NCBI GenBank assembly: GCA_029564115.1
Contig: JAKQQP010000385.1
Location: forward strand, 1 to 64,000
Direction: 5' to 3'
DNA length: 64,000 nucleotides
Origin: Candidatus Rifleibacteriota bacterium
GTDB lineage: Bacteria; Riflebacteria; Ozemobacteria; Ozemobacterales; Ozemobacteraceae
Positions 18,516 to 27,539 of the stretch are shown here, in pieces. The notes under the pieces were generated by a model, which searched no databases, was not told the DNA's origin, and saw only the letters and a program-made list of their open reading frames with translations. The position numbers and the translations under genes were made by a program. How positions within the stretch are numbered: position 1 is the first letter of the stretch; each line of letters opens with the position of its first letter.

Positions 18516-21010
18516 TCTGGCCATTCGCTAGTAACAAAAAAGATCCTGAAATTCTTTTAAAAGAGCTTGAAAGCGAAGATTCAAAGATTCGCGAAGCAGC
18601 CTTTCACAGTCTTATCGAGCATCCTGCCCCAGAAACAGATCAGATCGTCCTGGCAGCCCTGGAGGCCTTCAATGAATCTTCGACAGAAATAACCCTGGCT
18701 TTAATCGACGTTGCAGGGCAACGTGAAATTCATGAAGCCTTACCGGTATTCAAGGCTTTGCTCAAAGGCGAAGATCGCAAATTGAGAGAAAGCGCGCTAC
18801 AGGCAATTTCATCCCTTGGGAGCCAGGAAAGCCTGGACGTGATGATTTCCTGCTTAAGTGACGGTGATCCTTCCATAAAACAGAAAGTTCAGCACGCTAT
18901 CGTCAGTGAATTCGGCAAAGATGCCATGGGAGCTCTGATACGCGCCCTGCCAAAAGACCGCAATTCGCCCCTTTATTTTGAGATAGTTTCGCTGATGGAA
19001 GAACTCGACCTGTTCAGCGCTTTAAAAAGTGATTTCGACCAACCCGACGTTCTGGTCAAAGATTTTTATTTTGATACTCTCACCAAATTCAGCAGGCCAG
19101 ACTTTATTCCGCTCTATCTCAATTTTTATCCGGAAGCCTCACAGCCACGCAAAGATAAAATTATTCAGCTGTTGCTCGAATACTCAACCGCAGAACTTCT
19201 GCCATTTTTTATTCAACAGCACAGCGAAAACCCTGGCGATGGTCTGCTTATACTTATTGAGAAGGTTTTGATTCCCAGATTTTCGCAGGCAAAAGAAGAC
19301 CTTCTCGAATTTATTCGCTCTATAAACGACACCAGATTCAGAATGAAAGTTTTGCCGACGCTTTTCAGGCAAATTGACTCTTTCTGCTTTGACAAAGTTT
19401 TTGACTTCCTCAAGGATGCCTCTTCAGAGATCCGTAGTCATGCGCTTACCGCCCTGATGAACCTGGTCAAAAAAACCTGGGAACGTATGAATGACAAGAG
19501 CGAAATTAATAAAATGACGATTGCCGGGCTCTACGATGGCTGGGAAAAGCGAATAGTCAACATGATGCGTGAACCAGAAGAGCTCCCGGAAGAACAGAAA
19601 AAGAACGTCAGGCGCCTGTTCTATGCCTTTGCTCAGAATCGCCATTCTTTGATCAGACCTTTTATCAAAGAACTGTTACAAAAAAACTTTCATGAAACCT
19701 ACTTTTTTTTGAAAGACTGGCCTTTCGACGAAACCTTTAATCTGTTCCACTGGCTCGTAGAGAATGACCCGTCTTTTGGATCGCTCATCCTGACCGCCCT
19801 GCAGGGAAACAGCGACGACAGCCTCTGGCGAATAGTTTTAAAGCTTATCAACAGTTTTCCCGAAGAAGAAGATCGACAAACATTTAAACGCAATCTGGTC
19901 ACGCGTCACCGCAATATCGCCATAGACAAATTTCTTAAAGACTCAGACCCATCTGTCAGGGTCGCTGCGATTGAATTTGCCAGTGAATGCAAAACCAACG
20001 GTCTTGTAGAACTTTTAAAATCTTCTACCAAAGACCCTGCCCCAACCGTGCGCCTGACTGCTCTAAGGTGCCTGCATCAGCAACATTTTGCGCAGATACA
20101 GACTTACCTTATCGACGCGCTGCACGACCCGGATGAATCGGTAATTTATTTTGCTCTGCAGCAGCTTAAGCAAACGTTTTCGCCAGCGCAGATGGCTCCG
20201 TATCTGGTTCGCTTTATTAACAGCAATTCTGAAAAACTCAGGAATTTCGCGCTTGGTGAAATTGCTGCTCTTACTAAAGAGCGATACAAAGCCAATTTTG
20301 CCCGGCTGACTCCAGAAGTTCGCAAGCTTGCCGGCAAAGTAATTCAAAAACTCGACCAGAGCTTTACAGACCAGATACTCCAGGATTTGAGCTCCCTGGA
20401 CCCACAAACCCGACTTCAGGCCGCCCTTCTGCTCGAAAACATTCAAATTGATGCCAAGGCCAGAGATGCTCTGCTCGCCGCAATGAAAGACCCTTCAAAG
20501 CTGGTAAGAGCCGCTATAGTCAAAACACTCGGTGTAATCGGAGACAATGATCTGATCAAACATCTGGTTGATTTTTTCAACGATCCAGACCCGAGGGTAA
20601 GAGCCAACACGATCGAAGCTGTAGCGACGCTTGGCGACCGGCAGGCAATTCAGCTGCTTCTTCCGTTTATTGAAGACAACAATAACCGTATCAGAGCCAA
20701 CGCTCTAGTGGGAATTCGCAAAATAGGCAATTTCAATGTTGTTCCGATTCTCCAGAAAATGCTGGCACACCACGACATAAATATGAAAGCCAGCGCTATC
20801 TGGGCAATGGGCGAAATAAACGACGTCAATTTGCTGAATTTTATTTTTCCTTATTTGAACGATCGCAGTGAAATTATAAGATTCAACGCCATCAGGGCCG
20901 TCTCCAGAATCAACCCGCAGATGCTTTCTCAATACATGCCCGCCTTGCGCAAAGACCCCTCGCCCAAAATAAAAAAACTGGTTGCAGAACTCAGTTACAA
21001 GGTGCTTTGA
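18512..21010 (+). CDS. HEAT-repeat scaffold protein B (paralogue of A)
   Basis: An 832-residue, all-helical HEAT-repeat protein with no signal or membrane segment. C-terminal repeats such as DPDPRVRANTIEAVATLGD and DNNNRIRANALVGIRKIGN match the equivalent repeats of the preceding gene in order. The two therefore arose by duplication of an entire solenoid and then diverged widely. The N-terminus (MIWPFASNKKDPEILLKELE) parallels MGWFSRKITDPAEAFDRLLQ of its partner. It starts inside the stop codon of gene A (ATGA), the mark of coupled translation, and is followed 3 bases later by a membrane protein. The two solenoids may form a heterodimer held at the membrane by that protein; this is inference. 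Confidence 0.85.
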   Translation: MIWPFASNKKDPEILLKELESEDSKIREAAFHSLIEHPAPETDQIVLAALEAFNESSTEITLALIDVAGQREIHEALPVFKALLKGEDRKLRESALQAISSLGSQESLDVMISCLSDGDPSIKQKVQHAIVSEFGKDAMGALIRALPKDRNSPLYFEIVSLMEELDLFSALKSDFDQPDVLVKDFYFDTLTKFSRPDFIPLYLNFYPEASQPRKDKIIQLLLEYSTAELLPFFIQQHSENPGDGLLILIEKVLIPRFSQAKEDLLEFIRSINDTRFRMKVLPTLFRQIDSFCFDKVFDFLKDASSEIRSHALTALMNLVKKTWERMNDKSEINKMTIAGLYDGWEKRIVNMMREPEELPEEQKKNVRRLFYAFAQNRHSLIRPFIKELLQKNFHETYFFLKDWPFDETFNLFHWLVENDPSFGSLILTALQGNSDDSLWRIVLKLINSFPEEEDRQTFKRNLVTRHRNIAIDKFLKDSDPSVRVAAIEFASECKTNGLVELLKSSTKDPAPTVRLTALRCLHQQHFAQIQTYLIDALHDPDESVIYFALQQLKQTFSPAQMAPYLVRFINSNSEKLRNFALGEIAALTKERYKANFARLTPEVRKLAGKVIQKLDQSFTDQILQDLSSLDPQTRLQAALLLENIQIDAKARDALLAAMKDPSKLVRAAIVKTLGVIGDNDLIKHLVDFFNDPDPRVRANTIEAVATLGDRQAIQLLLPFIEDNNNRIRANALVGIRKIGNFNVVPILQKMLAHHDINMKASAIWAMGEINDVNLLNFIFPYLNDRSEIIRFNAIRAVSRINPQMLSQYMPALRKDPSPKIKKLVAELSYKVL

Positions 21011-21013
21011 AAA

Positions 21014-21433
21014 ATGAAACTCTCCGGTCGTGAATTTCTGCAGACCTTGAATGATTTTTTCAATAAAACTGACCCGCAGACCGAAACATTTTTGCTTCTG
21101 ATCCTGCCGGCTCTGATTTTTACTCTGGTCCTGGCTTTATACAAGGGCAAGCCAGCCAAAAACGCCGACCCTTACTCATCCCTCAGCAAAAAAGATATTG
21201 AAACTATTGAACACATAAGACTGCAAAAGGGTCTCGAAGAATTTGACCGTGATTTTATCATTAACATAGCCTTCGACTTCTCGCTGAAGCCGACTCGACT
21301 TCTCCTCGATCAAAACACGTTCACTGCCGTTGAAGAAATGATGATCGATAAAATAAAAAAAAATGGTGAAAACCCTTCGCAGAACAAAAGCCTGACTTAC
21401 CTGCGAACAGTTAGAAAAAAACTGTTCCCCTGA
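21014..21433 (+). CDS. Single-span membrane protein of the HEAT operon
   Basis: A 139-residue protein with one hydrophobic helix (about 24-45, TFLLLILPALIFTLVLALYK), a basic stop-transfer KGKPAKN, and a helical cytoplasmic domain of about 90 residues (LSKKDIETIEHIRLQKGLEE onward) rich in charged residues. It begins 3 bases after HEAT protein B and is the last gene of the three-gene operon. Not recognised as a known family; the topology suggests a membrane anchor or adaptor for the HEAT proteins. Confidence 0.7.
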   Translation: MKLSGREFLQTLNDFFNKTDPQTETFLLLILPALIFTLVLALYKGKPAKNADPYSSLSKKDIETIEHIRLQKGLEEFDRDFIINIAFDFSLKPTRLLLDQNTFTAVEEMMIDKIKKNGENPSQNKSLTYLRTVRKKLFP

Positions 21434-21438
21434 CGACT

Positions 21439-21894
21439 CTACAAGTTTATGGTCGCCGTATCGAGAATTATCGTGACAGGTCCATTGTTCTGCTGTTCGA
21501 TCAGCATGTCAGCGCCAAACACGCCTCGAGCTACTTTTTTAATTCCCGATTTTTCCAGTTCGGTACAAAACTGCTCATACATTTTCTCTGCCGGTTCCGG
21601 GGCCTCTGCATTTGAAAAACCTGGTCGATAGCCATTCCGAATGTCTCCATACAGCGTAAACTGTGAAACCACCATAATTTCAAAATCACAGTCCTTAAGC
21701 GAAAGATTCATTTTGCCGATCTCGTCGGCAAAAATTCGCAAACCGGCAATTTTTCTGGCGAGCCAGAGCATCTCACGCTCACTGTCGCCACGACCGACTC
21801 CAAGATAGCATACCATTCCTCTTTCTATTGATGAAACGAGTTCATTGCCAACTTTCAACGAAGCACTGTCAACTCTTTGAACTATTGCTCTCAT
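21439..21894 (-). CDS. dtd: D-aminoacyl-tRNA deacylase
   Basis: Trans-editing enzyme that hydrolyses D-amino acids (and glycine on tRNA-Ala) from mischarged tRNA. The 151-residue protein begins MRAIVQRVDSASLKV and holds both signature motifs: SQFTLYGD (SQFT type) and NGPVTI, which carries the Gly-cisPro chiral selector. The ATG at 21894 was preferred to an upstream TTG because TTGGAG lies 7 bases before it and DTD proteins start MRAV(I)VQRV. It follows the secF terminator, whose T-run runs into its leader, so expression probably depends on read-through or a weak local promoter. It is convergent with the HEAT operon. Confidence 0.97.
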   Translation of the reverse strand: MRAIVQRVDSASLKVGNELVSSIERGMVCYLGVGRGDSEREMLWLARKIAGLRIFADEIGKMNLSLKDCDFEIMVVSQFTLYGDIRNGYRPGFSNAEAPEPAEKMYEQFCTELEKSGIKKVARGVFGADMLIEQQNNGPVTIILDTATINL

Positions 21895-21910
21895 ATTTTT
21901 CTCCAATAAA

Positions 21911-21940
21911 AAAGGCGCCTCTAAGGCGCCTTTAAAAAAA
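21911..21940 (-). terminator. Intrinsic terminator of secDF
   Basis: A perfect inverted repeat AAAGGCGCCT-CTA-AGGCGCCTTT (21911-21933); on the minus strand it is followed by a run of T. It lies 12-18 bases after the secF stop and only about 20 bases before the dtd start. The flanking A/T runs also let it act weakly on the plus strand, for the HEAT operon. Confidence 0.9.
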
Positions 21941-21951
21941 TCAAATCGGTT

Positions 21952-22878
21952 TTATTTGCTGTTAGCACCGCGACCGATCTTATCGCCGGTCATTTCAAGA
22001 AGAACCGGGCTGGCAATAAAGATCGAAGAGTAGGTTCCCACGATACAGCCGAAGGTAAGAGCTATGGCAAAGCCCTTGATGGAAACGCCACCGATAAGAA
22101 GCAGCGAGAACAGTGCCAGCAGAGTTGTAACTGAGGTGTTGATAGTTCTGCCGAGGGTCTGGTTGATAGAAGCATCGATAATCGCTGCAAAACTGGTTTC
22201 TTTGGAAATTTTGCGGTTTTCGCGAATACGGTCGAGAATGACAATAGAATCGTTGACCGAATAACCAAGCAGAGTAAGAACGGCAGCCAGAACAGTTACA
22301 TCGAATTCAATACCGATAACGGCCAGAAAACCAAGAGTAATGAGCAGATCGTGTACGATTGCAGTAATGGCACCTACGGCTGACTGAAATTCAAAACGAT
22401 AGGCGAGATAAAGCAGAATACCGATTACTGAAAGCAAAGCAGCCCAGATGCCCTGCTTTTTCATTTCTTCGCCGATTGTCGGCCCAACGTTGGAAACTTC
22501 AAGAGCTTCATCAGAAAAGGGAGCTGCGGCCTTCAGATCACCAAGAATCTGGTCATGAATCTCGGCTGTTTTAGCGCTGTCAACAGGAGCAGCCGGGTAT
22601 TGAATGATGAATTCGCGACCCTGGCCACCGGCAACAGACTGCACAACGATCTGATCAGATGTAAAATACAGGCCTCTGTTCTTTTCGATCTGTTTGAAGT
22701 GATCACGTATTTTGTTTTCGCTTGATTCATCATTGAAGCGAACATGAATTATGCTGCCGCCTTTGAAGTCAATACCGTAGTTCAAGCCTTTAACGGCCAG
22801 CAACAGCACTGATAGAACAATCAGCAGGCCCGAAATATAAAAGAATGTGTATCTATTTTTCATTATCTGGAAATTCAT
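21952..22878 (-). CDS. secF: Protein translocase subunit SecF
   Basis: SecF works with SecD in the inner membrane, using the proton gradient to help pull proteins through SecYEG. The 308-residue protein has the N-terminal helix, the conserved GLNYGIDFKGG motif, a periplasmic domain, and a C-terminal bundle of five helices. In that bundle the signature GYSVNDSIVILDRIRENR and TSVTTLLALFSLLLIGG are plain. AAAGG lies 8 bases before the ATG. It starts 20 bases after secD and ends at a strong terminator. No yajC is found upstream within the operon. Confidence 0.97.
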   Translation of the reverse strand: MNFQIMKNRYTFFYISGLLIVLSVLLLAVKGLNYGIDFKGGSIIHVRFNDESSENKIRDHFKQIEKNRGLYFTSDQIVVQSVAGGQGREFIIQYPAAPVDSAKTAEIHDQILGDLKAAAPFSDEALEVSNVGPTIGEEMKKQGIWAALLSVIGILLYLAYRFEFQSAVGAITAIVHDLLITLGFLAVIGIEFDVTVLAAVLTLLGYSVNDSIVILDRIRENRKISKETSFAAIIDASINQTLGRTINTSVTTLLALFSLLLIGGVSIKGFAIALTFGCIVGTYSSIFIASPVLLEMTGDKIGRGANSK

Positions 22879-22898
22879 GACAATTACCTTTCTCTTTA

Positions 22899-24581
22899 TC
22901 AGATGCTCAGCGTTTTAGCACGGGCGCCGCTGTAATACATATCAAGTGCGAGTTTAACACAAACAATCGCAGTGAAAATATTGGCGATCAAACCGATGCC
23001 GAGAGTTGTGGCAAAACCACGAATAGGGCCTGAGCCAAAAGCATAAAGAATCGCAACTGTAAGCAGAGTGGTTACGTTAGAGTCGATGATACAGGCAAGA
23101 GCTCTGTCAAAACCAGCGTTAATAGAGGCCTTAACGGTTTTACCAGATCTGAATTCCTCTTTGATTCTTTCAAAAATGATTACGTTGGCGTCAACAGCCA
23201 TACCGACGGTCAGAATAAGACCAGCGATACCGGGGAGAGTCAGAGTGCCGCCAAAGAACACCAGAACGGCAAATATGATAAGGGTATTGAACAAAACGGC
23301 CAGATCGGCAAAAATGCCAGAAAGTTTGTAGAATACCATCATATACATGAGAACGAGCAATGCGCCGATCAAGCCCGCGGCCCATCCGGCAGTAATAGAT
23401 TCCTGACCGAGGGTCGGGCCGACAACGCGGCTTTCAAGGGCAATCAGACTGGCCGGCAAAGCACCGGCGCGCAGAACGATAGCCAGATTCTGAGCTTCTT
23501 CAAATGAGAACCGGCCGGTAATCTGAGCCATACCACCGGTTATTCTGGACTGGATGACCGGGGCACTGTGAACTTTGTTGTCAAGAACTATGGCCAGCTG
23601 TTCTCCGATGTGGGAGCCAGTTACCTGAGCAAACTTGGCAGCGCCCTCGGCATTGAATTCGAGGTGAACGATCGGGGCACCCATGTCATCAAAAGAAACC
23701 TTGGCAAATTTGAGATCACGCCCGGTAACTTCGGCTTTTTTATTCAGCTTGAACCACATGGCCTGCTGCTGAGGGCTGGCCGGCTTCATGAGGACGATTT
23801 CGGTATCGGGGTTGATCGGCTCGAGCTGCGCTGCAGTCAAAGCCTGATCGCCGACGATGTGAAACTGCAGCATGGCAGTATTCTGAATCAACTGTTTAAC
23901 TCTCTCGGGATCCTTGACACCGGGGAGCTGAATTCTGATGCGGTTGCCTTCCTGAGCTTTAATGCTGGGTTCGGCAATACCATACATGTCAATTCTGTTT
24001 CTGATAATTTCAACAGAGCGCTTAACAGCGTCGGTTATGCTATCGTTTTCCTGGATAGAGTTCAGATCGACCTGATAGACAAGATCGATGCCGCCCTTGA
24101 GGTCAAGGCCAAGGGTGATCTTTGATTTTGGGAAAAGAGAAGTGAGCATCAGAGGGAGGCTTGCATAAAGCTTTGAAGCTCCGATGGCAGTCTTCAGTTC
24201 ATCAACAGATTTGCCGTTGACTCTGATGGAAGCATTCCCATTTTCGTAGTCCGGGTTGATAACTCTGGCTTCGAGGCCTGAGTCAACAAGAGTTTTGCGA
24301 ATGGTTTCAGCAACATTGTTGAGAACGTCGTCAGGACGGGCAGGGTTTTTGCTTCTATTGAACAGTTCTGCCATTCTATCCACCTGGATTTTAACCAGAG
24401 CGGACTTCCCATCCTCGGCAGCTGAATACTCCAGCAGACGAGACGGCACACCGGCCTGTTCTTCAGGGGAAATGACGCCGAAAGCGTTTTCCCATATCTT
24501 TGTAGACGGCAGCGTGTAAAACAGCGAGAACAGCAATACCGCTAATACTACAATGATTTTGACACTATGTTTACTCTTCAT
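22899..24581 (-). CDS. secD: Protein translocase subunit SecD
   Basis: Large partner of SecF. The 560-residue protein has a first membrane helix at about 7-25, the GLDLKGGIDLVYQVDL motif, a periplasmic P1 domain with RIRIQLPGVKDPERVKQLI, the P4 head, and the C-terminal five-helix bundle with TVGMAVDANVIIFERIKEE. The ATG at 24579-24581 was chosen over an earlier in-frame start, because AAGGGAG lies 8 bases before it and the signal-anchor then begins KSKHSVKIIVV. It is preceded by a near-consensus promoter and runs into secF. Confidence 0.97.
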   Translation of the reverse strand: MKSKHSVKIIVVLAVLLFSLFYTLPSTKIWENAFGVISPEEQAGVPSRLLEYSAAEDGKSALVKIQVDRMAELFNRSKNPARPDDVLNNVAETIRKTLVDSGLEARVINPDYENGNASIRVNGKSVDELKTAIGASKLYASLPLMLTSLFPKSKITLGLDLKGGIDLVYQVDLNSIQENDSITDAVKRSVEIIRNRIDMYGIAEPSIKAQEGNRIRIQLPGVKDPERVKQLIQNTAMLQFHIVGDQALTAAQLEPINPDTEIVLMKPASPQQQAMWFKLNKKAEVTGRDLKFAKVSFDDMGAPIVHLEFNAEGAAKFAQVTGSHIGEQLAIVLDNKVHSAPVIQSRITGGMAQITGRFSFEEAQNLAIVLRAGALPASLIALESRVVGPTLGQESITAGWAAGLIGALLVLMYMMVFYKLSGIFADLAVLFNTLIIFAVLVFFGGTLTLPGIAGLILTVGMAVDANVIIFERIKEEFRSGKTVKASINAGFDRALACIIDSNVTTLLTVAILYAFGSGPIRGFATTLGIGLIANIFTAIVCVKLALDMYYSGARAKTLSI

Positions 24582-24622
24582 TACAGAAACTCCCTTGCTG
24601 AGGTCGACCAAAGTAGACACGT

Positions 24623-24651
24623 ATTATAAGCAAGGGGGCACAGCAAGTCAA
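24623..24651 (-). promoter_or_regulatory. sigma70-type promoter of secDF
   Basis: On the minus strand TTGACT (24646-24651), a 17-base spacer and TATAAT (24623-24628). The predicted start near 24616 gives a short leader of about 35 bases before the secD ATG. Confidence 0.88.
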
Positions 24652-24745
24652 CGATTATTTGCCATTGGGTTATTGGTTGTCAAAAAACTACGTACATAAG
24701 CCCAACAGCACAAGCTATTTTTATCTGTAATTTTGCAGTTTTTAA

Positions 24746-24774
24746 TTGCCTGCACGTCAAAAAAAGTTTACCTT
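24746..24774 (+). promoter_or_regulatory. Possible promoter of the TPR/zinc-ribbon gene
   Basis: TTGCCT (24746-24751), a 17-base spacer and TACCTT (24769-24774), with predicted start near 24781, about 19 bases before the ATG. The -10 is a weak match, so this is tentative. Confidence 0.4.
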
Positions 24775-24799
24775 ATTGAACTGAAGGCAAAACTTCACA

Positions 24800-27457
24800 A
24801 TGTTTAAGACAAAAAGCCTTAAAAAACAGTCACTGCTTCTGCTGATGCTCGTCATGGTATGCATCGGCGGGGTTTTCGCACAAAAACAGGTAGGCGCCTC
24901 CGAAAGTCTGGTAAAAAAAGCCAGGGATCATCTAAACCTTTTTCAATACGATCAGGCCTTGAAACTGCTCAAACAGGCAATGGAGATTGAGCCAGACAAT
25001 TGGGAGCCGTGGCTTCTCGCCGGCAAAGCCCTGCTTAAACAAAAGAAAGAAAGCGAAGCCGAAAAAATTCTCTCCAGGGCTCTTGAGCTGAACCCCTCCG
25101 AAACAGATATCCAGATAACTCTCGGGTCTATATATATAGGTTATGCCAAAGCTGCCCAGAGCAAAGGACAGACCTCAGAGATGACCAATTTTCTCCACAA
25201 AGCCTGTCAGGCTTACCCATGCGGCACTAAAATCTGGCAAAGCCTCATGGAGCATTGGTGGAAAAGTGGCGAATATGACAAAATAAAAAAAGAGGGCGAC
25301 CTTATCGTCAAGGCAAACAGTCTGGCTCTTGAACAGGGCGACGACCGAAGCCTGCAGGCAGCCCTGGTGATCGTAGCCAAGGCATTCTACCGCGATGGAG
25401 ATTTTGTCGCCACCGAAAACTTTCTCAAACACGCCGGCATGATTCGCAACCACAATGATGATCTTTATGCCCTGCGCCGTGAATTGAAAAGCAAAGCCGA
25501 AGAAAGCGTCAAAAAGCTTGTCGACCAGGCTAAGACAGCATCCTCCCGCCAGGAATACGAAAAAGCCCTGCAACTCCTCGAAACAGCCAACAAAATGCCG
25601 GCTGCCAAATCTTCAGAAATCCTCGAAATGATGGAAAACATCGAAAAAGAAGCTTCCCTCCAGAAAACTCTGAAAGAAGTAGATGCCCTTGTTGCGGCGA
25701 AAAAACATGAAGAAGCCCTTGAAAAACTGCAGGAAATCTCTCTTCAGTTCCCAGAAGAGCCCCAGATAACCAGTCGCCTTGAAACCGTCGGTAAGGTCGT
25801 AGAAAAATTAAGAGCCGAAACCGCTAGACTCAATGCCGAAGTCATTGCCGAAAAACAAAGAAAACTTGAATTGGCCCGGCAAATAAGATTTCTGCTCAAA
25901 GAAGCTGACGAAAACGAACAAAAAAACAATTACGACCTCGCTGTAATAAGTCTCGAAAAAGCTGCCAGACTCGCCCCTGAAAACCCAGATCTTCCGGGCA
26001 GAATTGCCGGCCTTAAAGAACTTTCGCAAAAAAACAGGGCCAGACAAAATGATTTTTCTGTCAAATTCAATGAATTCGACAAGTTCTTTTCTCAGGGTAA
26101 CTTTCAGGAATGCTACGACCTTGGTCAGTTGCTGATAAAAGAATTCCCTGAAAACCGCAAACCGCTTTCGGCGATTTTTGCGGAAACCTGTCTGCGCCTT
26201 GGCAAGTATTCAGAAGCAAAAGAAGCTATCGTCGCGATCGAGGGAGACCCTGAGCACGAAACCCTCCATGCCTATATTATTGGCATGGTTAATTACCACT
26301 CAGCTGATAGAGACGCAGCTTTAACGAACCTGCAAAAAGTGAAAGAGAAAAATGCGAACTTTCGCAACGATGTCAGTTCAACCATCTACTGGATTTATAT
26401 CTACAAAATGCAGCTCGGAATATATATTCTGCTGATCGGCCTCGCATTCCCGGCCGCTAAATATGCAAAAGAGGCTTTGGCCGCCTGGAAGGCATCCAGA
26501 ACGCTGAGACGCATCGAAAGAATAAAAGAAACCGGTGACTATGCCGCTAATCTTGATTTTCTTGAAGAGCGTTTTGCTCGCGAAGATACACCCAACACAA
26601 AACAGGTACAGGTAATGCTTGCCGAAGCTTTATTACGCACCGGAAGCCATCAGAGGGCGTATGAGCTCGCCAATACTCTTCTCAAAAAAGATTCTCGCAA
26701 CCCACTGGCCAAAAGAATTGCCGGCGAAGCTGCCCTGTTGCTTGAAGATGCCTCCCCCACCGGGCTTGAACACATTCAGTCTCTTTTAAAAATAGATGAG
26801 ACACGTAAAGACGTGGTGGCATTTCTTGCAAAAGTATATATAAAACAACAGGCTGACCACAAAATGGCCCAGGATTACATCTTGAAATATATTTCGGTGA
26901 ACCCGTCAGATACGGACGCTGTAATCTATCTTGCAGACGTTTACAGACGCCGGCAGACATACAATCAACAGACACTGAAAATTTTTGAACGAGCCATCAA
27001 AGCCCTGCCTGATGTTCCTGACTACTACGAAGCCATGATCGAAAACTATCATCGACTCGATAACCACCAGGAAGCTCAGAAGCTGCAGGAATCAGCGTCA
27101 GCCAAATTTCCTGCCCACGATGCATTCTTTGCTGACAAAACCAGCAATGCCACCGCAAAAAGCGGTCTGCGCCTGAAGCAGGAACCAACCGGCAATTATA
27201 CCGCTTCATCAGTCTCCCCGGCATCTCGCGGAGGTTTCCCTGATTACGAAAGTATCGGCGAAGAAGAGAACGCCGGCGGTTTCCCTGACTATGACGCCAT
27301 TGGCGACGATGAAACTCCGTTACCGCCCACAAGAACTGAGACTGCGCCTCCTCCACCAGAGCGGGTAATCTCGGGCCCACAAAAAACCTGCCCTCATTGC
27401 AATGCCGCCAACAGTGTTAAAGAATATTATTGCAACAGTTGCGGCAAGCCTCTTTAA
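24800..27457 (+). CDS. Membrane TPR protein with a C-terminal zinc ribbon
   Basis: An 885-residue protein. The N-terminus is a signal peptide or signal anchor (hydrophobic 11-27, ending VFAQ). TPR repeats begin at about residue 35 (ARDHLNLFQYDQALKLLKQA) and continue to about 520, including a charged coiled-coil-like stretch near 290-370. One membrane helix lies at about 536-556 (MQLGIYILLIGLAFPAAKYA). A second TPR block runs from about 575 to 780. The tail has two near-copies of GGFPDY(E/D)(S/A)IG and ends in a zinc ribbon C864, C867, C878, C881. The arrangement puts one TPR solenoid outside and one solenoid plus zinc ribbon inside the cell. Role unknown; it could link periplasmic and cytoplasmic partners. 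Confidence 0.85.
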   Translation: MFKTKSLKKQSLLLLMLVMVCIGGVFAQKQVGASESLVKKARDHLNLFQYDQALKLLKQAMEIEPDNWEPWLLAGKALLKQKKESEAEKILSRALELNPSETDIQITLGSIYIGYAKAAQSKGQTSEMTNFLHKACQAYPCGTKIWQSLMEHWWKSGEYDKIKKEGDLIVKANSLALEQGDDRSLQAALVIVAKAFYRDGDFVATENFLKHAGMIRNHNDDLYALRRELKSKAEESVKKLVDQAKTASSRQEYEKALQLLETANKMPAAKSSEILEMMENIEKEASLQKTLKEVDALVAAKKHEEALEKLQEISLQFPEEPQITSRLETVGKVVEKLRAETARLNAEVIAEKQRKLELARQIRFLLKEADENEQKNNYDLAVISLEKAARLAPENPDLPGRIAGLKELSQKNRARQNDFSVKFNEFDKFFSQGNFQECYDLGQLLIKEFPENRKPLSAIFAETCLRLGKYSEAKEAIVAIEGDPEHETLHAYIIGMVNYHSADRDAALTNLQKVKEKNANFRNDVSSTIYWIYIYKMQLGIYILLIGLAFPAAKYAKEALAAWKASRTLRRIERIKETGDYAANLDFLEERFAREDTPNTKQVQVMLAEALLRTGSHQRAYELANTLLKKDSRNPLAKRIAGEAALLLEDASPTGLEHIQSLLKIDETRKDVVAFLAKVYIKQQADHKMAQDYILKYISVNPSDTDAVIYLADVYRRRQTYNQQTLKIFERAIKALPDVPDYYEAMIENYHRLDNHQEAQKLQESASAKFPAHDAFFADKTSNATAKSGLRLKQEPTGNYTASSVSPASRGGFPDYESIGEEENAGGFPDYDAIGDDETPLPPTRTETAPPPPERVISGPQKTCPHCNAANSVKEYYCNSCGKPL

Positions 27458-27491
27458 AATTTTTATTCGAAACGTTGCAAAAACCGGCCTA

Positions 27492-27527
27492 AAAAAAACA
27501 ACCCCCGAATCCGGGGGTTGTTTTTTT
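27492..27527. terminator. Bidirectional intrinsic terminator
   Basis: AACAACCCCCG-AAT-CGGGGGTTGTT-type stem with seven A before and seven T after, so it works in both directions. It ends the TPR gene (plus) and the cDPG-synthetase-like gene (minus), which converge here. Confidence 0.95.
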
Positions 27528-27539
27528 AGGCGTCAAGAC

